Shown here: piece by piece, positions 58,675-64,000 of the stretch | Numbering within the stretch: the first letter of the stretch is position 1 | Layout of the letters: every line of letters starts with the position of its first letter | Assembly (NCBI GenBank): GCA_963798795.1 | Contig: CAWCUZ010000006.1 | Location: 469,615 to 533,614, forward strand | Direction of reading: 5' to 3' | From: CAWCUZ01 sp963798795 | GTDB taxonomy: Bacteria; Acidobacteriota; Vicinamibacteria; Vicinamibacterales; SCN-69-37 | Length of the DNA: 64,000 nucleotides | Program-made: the position numbers and the translations under genes | The notes under the pieces: generated by a model | Databases searched by the model: none | Told to the model about the DNA's origin: nothing | Seen by the model: the letters and a program-made list of their open reading frames with translations, nothing else

Positions 58675-59720
58675 ATGACAGTTGATCGAAAGACGCCTGC
58701 GGAGTCGGGAGAAGACATGCGGAGAGGAATCGGCATGAGTTGGAGTTGGGGGGCGGCGCCCGCCGTGCTTGGAGCCATGCTCATGGCAGCGACACCAGCG
58801 GCTACCCAATCGCCACCGGAATACACCTGGACGAAAGTCACTGACGCGGCCCCGTATCGTGGGGCCTACAACTTCCCGGTGTTCGTCGTGCGCGGCCAGA
58901 TGTGGGCATTCATCTCCGACGCCGGCAACTGGCGATCGGACGACGCGAGGATCTGGACCAGGAGTGCGTTGCCGCCGTCCGGGCTGAACTCCTCCTACCA
59001 GAAGTACGTGCAATTCAACGGCGCCGTCTACGCACTTGGCACGATGACGGGGAACTACCTCGATTTGCATCTCACGTCGCGGATCGCGCGGACGACCGAC
59101 TTTGCGCGGTGGGAAGTGGTGGCCCCCGAGTCGAACCTCCCCAAACGCGTCTTCTACGGCGCAGTGGTACACGGCGGACGGATCTGGCTCATGGGCGGGT
59201 ACGACGGCGCGAAGTACTACGATGATGTGTGGAGTTCGCCCGATGCCGTGCACTGGACGCGGGTGGTCGAACACGCCGGGTGGAGTCCGCGCAATGTTGG
59301 AATGACGGTCTCGTTCAAGAATAAGCTCTGGATCATGGGCGGCGGCGTCATCGACGGGCAGCGCGATCCGTATCCAAACGCGAAGCGGGAAACGTGGTTC
59401 TCGGATGACGGTGTACGCTGGAGCCGTGCGCCGTTCCGATCGGGTCCGGAGTGGGGCGGTATGCCCGTGGTGTTCGACGGTCAGATCTGGCTTGTGGGTG
59501 CCAACAGGAACTCGACGTTTGCGCCATCGTCCCTGGTTTCGGCCGACGGCATCACCTGGCGCGAGATGAACGCGCCGTGGTCGCCGCGCGGCGCACCTGC
59601 TGCGTGGGTGCTCGGCGACCGACTCTACATGACTGGCGGCAAGTACTGGTACCAGCGAACGGCCAGCCCGAGTTCTCCTACCGCAATGACGTCTGGTACA
59701 TGTCGAGGGCGGCGAAGTGA
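58675..59720 (+). CDS. Cassette 5: secreted Kelch/galactose-oxidase-like propeller, frameshifted near its end
   Basis: About 348 residues after correction. A signal peptide (GAAPAVLGAMLMAATPAATQ), best with the ATG at 58717, precedes Kelch-like blades (AVYALGTMTGNYLDLHLTSR, IWLMGGYDGAKYYDDVWSSP, LWIMGGGVIDGQRDPYPNAK, IWLVGANRNSTFAPSSLVSA, LYMTGGKYWYQ). After GGKYWY the expected end (ANGQPEFSYRNDVWYMSRAA, K, stop at 59718-59720) is in another frame. Adding one C at GGTACCAG restores it. As read the frame runs past, to 59817. It is unusually long for a cassette gene. Sugar or surface binding is likely; the function is unknown. Confidence 0.8.
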
Positions 59721-59795
59721 GATGGAACTCAACGCGGCGCAGGGGCGGCCGGCATGGTGCTACGACGCCCACAATACTGCGCCGCGAGTTGGAGC

Positions 59796-59885
59796 GCCTA
59801 ACGAAGCTTGCTGCTGACGAGCGGACCGTTGATCGTTGCCTCGCGACGTTGGTTGGTCCGCTCGCAGCAGAAGCTGGCGGTAGGC
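59796..59885 (+). other. attC5, degenerate 3' core
   Basis: A 90-base attC from GCCTAAC (59796-59802) to GGTAGGC (59879-59885). The arms AGCTTGCTGCTGACGAGCGGAC and partner pair well. The 3' core should read GTTAGGC, so recombination at this site may be impaired. Confidence 0.75.
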
Positions 59886-59925
59886 CGCTGAGCGAACGGC
59901 AAGCGGACTCGAGGAGGCGACAATC

Positions 59926-60321
59926 ATGACGCATGGGCGTCGCGCTGAACGATCACGCGGCCAGGTGCTGCGAGATGCAGCCGTCACGCTCGCCACGGTC
60001 CTGCTCGCGTATGCGGCGTTCGATGACATCACCACAGACAATGCCACGACGTTCACGTTCGAATGGGTCGCCCTCGCGGTCTGCGGCGTGTGGCTGCTCA
60101 TCGTGTCCTGGCGCTTGCTCCGGAGCGAGAATCGGTGGCTCGGCGCCATCTCGCTGGTCGCACTGCTAACGGCCGTCGGCGCTGGATCTGCGATCAGACC
60201 AGGCACCGGCCAGTTCCAAATCGAGTATCTGACGACTATTGCGGGGTTGCTCTGGTTCCTGGGGCTCGCTGGGATTCTGACGGGCTTGACGTGGCGGCGG
60301 ACTGATCAACACACGGCCTAA
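59926..60321 (+). CDS. Cassette 6: small membrane protein
   Basis: A 131-residue protein with about four helices: VLRDAAVTLATVLLAYAAFD, FEWVALAVCGVWLLIVSWRL, WLGAISLVALLTAVGAGSAI, TIAGLLWFLGLAGILTGLTW. The ATG at 59926 is followed by a basic N-terminus. No family is recognised. Its stop codon lies in the attC core, as in other cassettes, which supports it as the real cassette gene. Confidence 0.7.
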   Translation: MTHGRRAERSRGQVLRDAAVTLATVLLAYAAFDDITTDNATTFTFEWVALAVCGVWLLIVSWRLLRSENRWLGAISLVALLTAVGAGSAIRPGTGQFQIEYLTTIAGLLWFLGLAGILTGLTWRRTDQHTA

Positions 60322-60393
60322 CCCCGCGATGGAGCCGACGGCGCATTCTGGAAGAGAGCAGGAACGCGCCGCGGTTCATCGCGCACGTTATGC
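60316..60393 (+). other. attC6
   Basis: A 78-base attC from GCCTAAC (60316-60322) to GTTATGC (60387-60393). It is near-identical in its outer arms to attC4 (GCGATGGAGCCGACGGCGC). Confidence 0.88.
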
Positions 60394-60463
60394 CGACAAG
60401 AAGATCAGGGAATCCGAGTCCCGGATCGCCCGCACAGCGCGGTCGTTGTGGTAGCGTCGTCAG

Positions 60464-60661
60464 GTGAAGGTTCGCGAAGTGATCCGGCTTCTTGAAGCCG
60501 CCGGGTGGGCGTTGGTCAGCACAGAAGGCAGCCACCGCCAATTCAAGCACCCGGTCAAGGCCGGCCGAGTCACCGTGAGCGGTCATCTCGGCGACGACAT
60601 GCCCAAAGGCACGCTCAGTTCCGTGAAACGCCAGGCCGGTCTGAAGGAGCGGAAGTCATGA
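60464..60661 (+). CDS. hicA: Cassette 7: HicA toxin (duplicate)
   Basis: A 65-residue HicA with the same protein as the copy at 57350. The whole cassette, from the core site before it to the next attC, repeats cassette 3 with only a few base changes. Its HicB partner is frameshifted, so immunity may depend on cassette 3. Confidence 0.92.
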   Translation: MKVREVIRLLEAAGWALVSTEGSHRQFKHPVKAGRVTVSGHLGDDMPKGTLSSVKRQAGLKERKS

Positions 60662-60963
60662 AGACACTCCAGTACCTCGTGCGGATCAACCGCGATCCCG
60701 ACAGCGATTGGGGCGCGTCCGTCCCCGATCTTCCCGGCTGCGTTGCGACAGGCAAGACGATCGACAGTGCCCTACGCCGGATCGAGCGGGCCATCGAGCT
60801 TTCACGTTCGAGGAATGCGCGAGGATGGGCTCCGGATTCCACGACCCAGTCACCGGACTGTTACGCCTCGACGGAAGACGCGCGAGATCGACTTCTACGC
60901 AACGATCGAGATCGCGGCATAACATCGCGCTGCACCCGACGGCCGCGCTGTCAGGAGCGGTGA
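60658..60963 (+). pseudogene. hicB: Cassette 7: HicB antitoxin, frameshifted
   Basis: The first 48 residues equal cassette 3 HicB (MKTLQYLVRINRDPDSDWGA, SVPDLPGCVATGKTIDSALR). One extra T in GAGCTTTCACG (GAGCTTCACG in the other copy) shifts the frame, giving ELSRSRNARGWAP and on to a stop in the attC. The C-terminal part needed for HicB function or DNA binding is lost. Confidence 0.85.
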
Positions 60964-60992
60964 GCGGCCGCGGGTGAGCGCGCGCGTTAGAC
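60917..60992 (+). other. attC7
   Basis: A 76-base attC from GCATAAC (60917-60923) to GTTAGAC (60986-60992), almost identical to attC3. Confidence 0.85.
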
Positions 60993-61006
60993 AGCGGCGC
61001 GGGCCG

Positions 61007-61195
61007 CTAGCCGATTTCAGGAATGCTCAGGCCGCGGCAGATCTTCCTGGCGAGGTTGTTGCCGATTTCAGTGTGGCGCGGCACCGCTTCGACCGCACCG
61101 GTGGCTGGATTGGTCCACAGTGAGTGGGAACCACCTTCGCGCTTGAGGACGCAGCCGTGTTTTCGAAGGTGCTGCAGCAGCGTGCTGCGTTTCAC
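61007..61195 (-). CDS. hicA: Cassette 8: HicA toxin (reversed)
   Basis: A 62-residue HicA of a different subtype: MKRSTLLQHLRKHGCVLKRE, GGSHSLWTNPATGAVEAVPR, HTEIGNNLARKICRGLSIPE. The catalytic His is in GGSHSLW. It is read against the array and lies downstream of hicB, the reverse of the usual order. The starts overlap by 4 bases. Confidence 0.88.
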   Translation of the reverse strand: MKRSTLLQHLRKHGCVLKREGGSHSLWTNPATGAVEAVPRHTEIGNNLARKICRGLSIPEIG

Positions 61196-61407
61196 CGGAC
61201 GGTCACCGTTCCACGCTCGGCATCGGGCGGCACGCCTCGGAGACCATCCTCGCGGCGGTCCTCAAGAATCAGGGCAATGGCCTCCGCCAAGCTCTGGCGC
61301 GCTTCATCCTTGGTCCGGCCTTGGCCGTTCGCGCCGGGAATTTCCGGGGAATACGCGACGTACCACTCGCCATCGCGTTCGAAGACGGCGGTGAACTCGT
61401 TATGCAT
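61192..61407 (-). CDS. hicB: Cassette 8: HicB antitoxin (reversed)
   Basis: A 71-residue HicB: MHNEFTAVFERDGEWYVAYS, PEIPGANGQGRTKDEARQSL, AEAIALILEDRREDGLRGVP. The antitoxin-first order means its promoter lies near the attC8 side. Confidence 0.88.
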   Translation of the reverse strand: MHNEFTAVFERDGEWYVAYSPEIPGANGQGRTKDEARQSLAEAIALILEDRREDGLRGVPPDAERGTVTVR

Positions 61408-61449
61408 GGAGAATCCTCGGACCTACAATACCGTCGTGGGTGGGCCGCT

Positions 61450-61473
61450 GTCTAACCCCGCGCTGCACCCGAC
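61450..61473 (+). other. attC8, cut by an insertion
   Basis: GTCTAAC (61450-61456) and CCCCGCGCTGCACCCGAC match the left part of attC3 and attC7. The rest is missing; IS21-like terminal sequence begins at CTCGGTGGAC (61474). Confidence 0.8.
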
Positions 61474-61541
61474 CTCGGTGGACGGGTCAAATCCCGCAAT
61501 TTGTCGACGGTCCAAATCCCGCATTTTCCGGCGGCGACCGA
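61474..61541. repeat. Left terminal inverted repeats of the IS
   Basis: CTCGGTGGAC with AAATCCCGCAATT, then a second GTCGAC with AAATCCCGCATT: two stacked copies of the terminal unit. Confidence 0.8.
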
Positions 61542-61553
61542 GACTGGTGAGTT

Positions 61554-62315
61554 CTACTTCGTCGCCTCCTCCGTGCGCAAGTCGGTGTGCAGCTTCGTCC
61601 GCCAGCTCCGTGGTCCGCACTTGAGCACATGGGCGTGATGCAGCAGGCGATCTAAGAGCGCCGTGACGGCGGCGGTGTCGCCGAGCAGCTTGCCCCAGTC
61701 ATCGACGGGCCGATTCGACGTCAGCAGCGTCGACGCCCGCTCGTAGCGCCGCATGATGATCTCCAGGAGGTCTTCGGCGGCGGTGTGCGGGAGCTTCCGC
61801 ATCCCGAGGTCGTCGATGATGAGCAGCGGCACGGTCGTGAGCTCGGTGAGGAGATCCTTGCGCGTGCCATCGAGCGTGGCGTCGGCGAGTTCCTCCAGGA
61901 GGATGTGCGCCTCGCGATAGAGGACGCGGTGCCCCTGCAGGATGGCCGCGCGGCCGAGCGCCTGCGCGAGGTGACTCTTCCCGGTCCCCGGCGGTCCGAG
62001 CAGCAGGACGTCCTCGCGTTGCAGGATGAAGCGGGCCGTGGCCAGGTCGTGGATGAGCGCGCGGTTCATCTTCTTGTTGAAATCGAGATCGAAGGCGTCG
62101 AGCGTGCGATCGGGATCGCGAAAGCGCGCCTGCTGGACGCGCCGCGCGATCAGCCGGTCCTGCCGGCGGAGCAGTTCGTCGCCGACGAGCGCCGAGACGA
62201 GATCGATGGGCGCCTGCCGTTCGGACTGCGCCTGGCGCAGGCGCGCGTCGAGCGTGGCGGCCATGCCGGAGAGCCGGAGCTTGCGAAGCGCGGTGTCGAG
62301 TTCGACGAGATTCAT
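61554..62315 (-). CDS. istB: IstB, IS21 helper ATPase
   Basis: A 253-residue AAA+ ATPase: LRKLRLSGMAATLDARLRQA, Walker A in LLLGPPGTGKSHLAQALGRA, Walker B in VPLLIIDDLGMRKLPHTAAE, and the arginine-containing LTSNRPVDDWGKLLGD. It is intact. Its ATG overlaps the istA stop (ATGA). IstB helps IstA choose targets. Confidence 0.93.
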   Translation of the reverse strand: MNLVELDTALRKLRLSGMAATLDARLRQAQSERQAPIDLVSALVGDELLRRQDRLIARRVQQARFRDPDRTLDAFDLDFNKKMNRALIHDLATARFILQREDVLLLGPPGTGKSHLAQALGRAAILQGHRVLYREAHILLEELADATLDGTRKDLLTELTTVPLLIIDDLGMRKLPHTAAEDLLEIIMRRYERASTLLTSNRPVDDWGKLLGDTAAVTALLDRLLHHAHVLKCGPRSWRTKLHTDLRTEEATK

Positions 62316-63892
62316 GAGCGGTCTCCTGTCTGCTGATCGATGAGGTCGCGATAGAGCGTGAGCTGCCGAATGAGCGGATCGATTTGTCGCAGCGTGAGCG
62401 GCGCCGCGGGCCGGCGCTCGAGATACCGGCGTAGGAAGCGGTAGGTCGGGACCTGGAGCTCGAGCGCCGCTTTCGCGGCGTCGTCGGTCGCGGCCGGGCC
62501 CGTACTTCTTCGCGAGCGCGAGGACGCCGAGGATGCGACGCACCCCGCTGGCGCCGTCGTGCTCGTGGATGTGGGTGCAGACCGTGTGGAGGTGCGGGCC
62601 GGCATGCCGCGCCCGGGCCAGGAGCGCGAGCGTGCCCGCCGGCGTGCGCGCCGGCCGATCCGGCTCGGCGATGCGGTGATGGCCGCGCGGCGCGCGGACA
62701 TGCTCGCGCAGCAGCTGGCCGGTCTTGGGATCGAGCAGCCGCACGTGGAGATCGGTCCACTGCACCTGGACGCGCTGGCCGATCCAGCCGGGCGGCGTCG
62801 AGTAGTACGCGGCCTCGACTTCGACACAGCCATCGAGATGCACGGTGCGCACGCCGAAGCGGTAATACCGAAAGGGCTCGACGGGGAGCGGCTGCAGGGT
62901 GGGCCGCTCCTCGGCAAACATGGCGGCGACCTGACGTTTGGTCGTGCCGTGGATGCGCGTGTCCGCCCAGTGCGTCTCCCAGCGATCGAGATACGCCTGC
63001 GCCTGCTCCAGGCGTCTCGAAGCGTTGCCCGTGCAGCGGCGTCTTCTGCGTGTGGCCGATGCCCGGATTCGACCTTGCCCTTGCGATCGGGATCGCCGAC
63101 GCGGCACGGCAGGCCGACCACGCCGTAGTGCGTGAGCACGTCGCGGTAGAGCGGATTGAGCGTCGGCTCGTAGACATCGGGCGTGAGCACGCCCTCTTTG
63201 AGATTGTCGAGGACGACGGTCCGCGGCGTCCCGCCGAGACGGCGAAACGCGCGCTCGTGGAGCTCGGCCCACGTCTGCGCGCTCGACTGCCACGTCAGCA
63301 GCCGCACGGCTTTCCGCGAGTGCGCGAGCGTCAAGACAAAGAGCCGCGTCCGGCGGTACTTGCCCGTCTCCGGATGGCGGACCATCGGCCCCTCGCCGTA
63401 GTCGACCTGGGCCTCCTCGCCCGGCGTGGTGGCGATGACGACGCGCGCGTCCGGCGGCGCGGTGCGCCGGAGCTGTCGGACGAAGCGGCGGACGCTCGCA
63501 TAGCGGGCCGTGAAGCCGATGTCGTCGACGAGGTCCTGCCAGATCGCCATCGCATTGCGGCCAGCGCGCGACGGCCGCCTCGATCCGCTCGCGATGCGGC
63601 TCGCATGCGCTCGCGCGGGGCGCGCGGGACGGTGCCGAGTCGGTGGACACCACCCGCGGCGAAATTGCGGGATTTGCCCGGGGTCGGTGGACACCTCCGG
63701 CGTAATTGCGGCATTTGCCGTCCCTTCGCTCGGACGACCCCGTCCGCGCACCGCCAGGCCCGCCGCTCGCAGGTAGCCCGTCACGGTGGCGCGATCCACA
63801 TGCACCGCCGCCGCGATGCGGCTCGCCGGCCATCCGAGTCGGCCGAGCGCGAGCACTTGCTGCTGTTTGGTCTGCTCCAAGACGTTGCTCAT
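62312..63892 (-). pseudogene. istA: IstA transposase, several frameshifts
   Basis: An IS21 transposase spread over three frames. The N-terminus (SNVLEQTKQQQVLALGRLGW, VDRATVTGYLRAAG) is a helix-turn-helix. The DDE core is visible (GEEAQVDYGEGPMV, TVVLDNLKEGVLTPDVYEPT, CRVGDPDRKGKVESG). The frame changes near 63640, near 63560, near 63070, near 63010 and near 62505. A 44-base tandem duplication explains the first. Later shifts fit an extra C in CCGGG, CCTGG and CCCGG contexts. The C-terminus ends at 62312. It may be real decay or sequence error. Confidence 0.85.
63639..63725. repeat. 44-base tandem duplication with IS-end motifs inside istA
   Basis: GTCGGTGGACACC occurs at 63639-63651 and again at 63683-63695, 44 bases apart. 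Each copy is followed by an AATTGCGGGATTTG-like (or GCATTTG) segment. Both motifs also make up the IS ends. The spacing is not a multiple of three, so it shifts the transposase frame. Confidence 0.8.
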
Positions 63893-63937
63893 CCGGGCGA
63901 AGGACACCAGGTCCATCGCCCTCGTCAACGTCTCGGC

Positions 63938-64000
63938 CGTCGTCAGCTAATTGCGGGTTTTGAGGTGTCGATTAATTGCGGGATTTGAGTGTCCACCGAG
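63938..64000. repeat. Right terminal inverted repeats of the IS
   Basis: AATTGCGGGTTTTG-AGGTGTCGA then TTAATTGCGGGATTTG-AGTGTCCACCGAG, two stacked units, inverted relative to the left end. Confidence 0.8.

Larger units (their letters stand above)
54738..61473 (+). mobile_element. Integron: intI, attI and eight gene cassettes
   Basis: An integron integrase, an attI-like site and eight cassettes separated by attC sites with GCCTAAC-type 5' and GTTAGGC-type 3' core sites. The genes are mostly toxin-antitoxin modules. The integrase points toward the array. The eighth attC is broken by an IS21-like element, so the array may go on past the window. Confidence 0.9.
61474..64000 (-). mobile_element. 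IS21-like insertion sequence
   Basis: About 2.5 kb with istA-istB on the minus strand. The ends are inverted: CTCGGTGGAC-N3-TCAAATCCCGCAATT on the left (61474) against the reverse complement of the right end, reaching the window edge. Each end has internal repeats of CAAATCCCGCA, typical of IS21. Target duplication cannot be checked beyond the window. Confidence 0.85.

Noticed and set aside
58648..59934. A minus-strand frame of 428 codons over cassette 5.
   Set aside because: The plus frame shows signal peptide and Kelch blades; the minus frame has none and crosses an attC site.
57191..60586. Two minus-strand frames with the same sequence near 57191 and 60236.
   Set aside because: They are antisense to the duplicated HicA cassette and run into attC sites; identity follows from the cassette duplication.

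Overview
The window looks like chromosome from a high-GC member of the Acidobacteriota, probably Vicinamibacteria-like. This is inferred mainly from the number of ADOP-type proteins (acidobacterial duplicated orphan permeases: two MacB/FtsX halves in one chain, often next to a small PadR-type regulator). Six long intact copies, one frameshifted copy and several remnants lie in the first 42 kb. No rRNA, tRNA or CRISPR was found.

Layout. 1-11 kb: a minus-strand run with a frameshifted ADOP and its PadR, an intact ADOP, a B12-binding radical SAM enzyme, a small lipoprotein that resembles only the periplasmic domain of an ADOP, and a third ADOP. 11-15 kb: a secreted YVTN beta-propeller/Ig-like protein and a Kre9/KNH-like protein. 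15-29 kb: PadR-ADOP pairs (one collapsed by internal deletion), DinB, a lone receiver domain, DUF3175, a secreted amidohydrolase, a Mug-type DNA glycosylase, a deleted SDR, a methyltransferase, a di-heme cytochrome lipoprotein, another ADOP and an exported RidA. 29-36 kb: a kinase/PLP-lyase fusion downstream of a KefB-type antiporter and a DinB protein, and a GT2-GT4 double glycosyltransferase. 36-42 kb: two ADOPs converging tail to tail, one behind a truncated PadR and one behind an intact PadR. 42-54.6 kb: two SnoaL-like genes (one a remnant), GNATs, a cyanophycinase-like peptidase, a glutamate-receptor-like K+ channel running in frame into a GH92 mannosidase, a nucleotidyltransferase toxin-antitoxin-like pair, and a GH31 glycosidase.

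54.7-64 kb holds an integron. An intact IntI-type integrase is followed by an attI-like site and eight cassettes separated by attC sites. Five cassettes carry toxin-antitoxin modules (ParE/AF2212-like, HicAB twice as a near-identical duplication, HigBA, and reversed HicBA). The others carry a barstar-domain protein, a galactose-oxidase/Kelch-type secreted propeller and a membrane protein. The integrase reads toward the array, the reverse of the classical layout. An IS21-like element with intact istB and damaged istA has inserted into the eighth attC and runs to the window end.

Intergenic DNA is rich in repeats: palindromes of the CCCCGGGGCTGAAG type, GTGGGCCGCTGGCCCAC palindromes, and arrays with a 7-8 bp period. 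Several frameshifts share one signature, an extra C in a CCNGG context (often after GTAC). Some apparent pseudogenes, and the channel-GH92 fusion, may therefore be sequence errors rather than biology.
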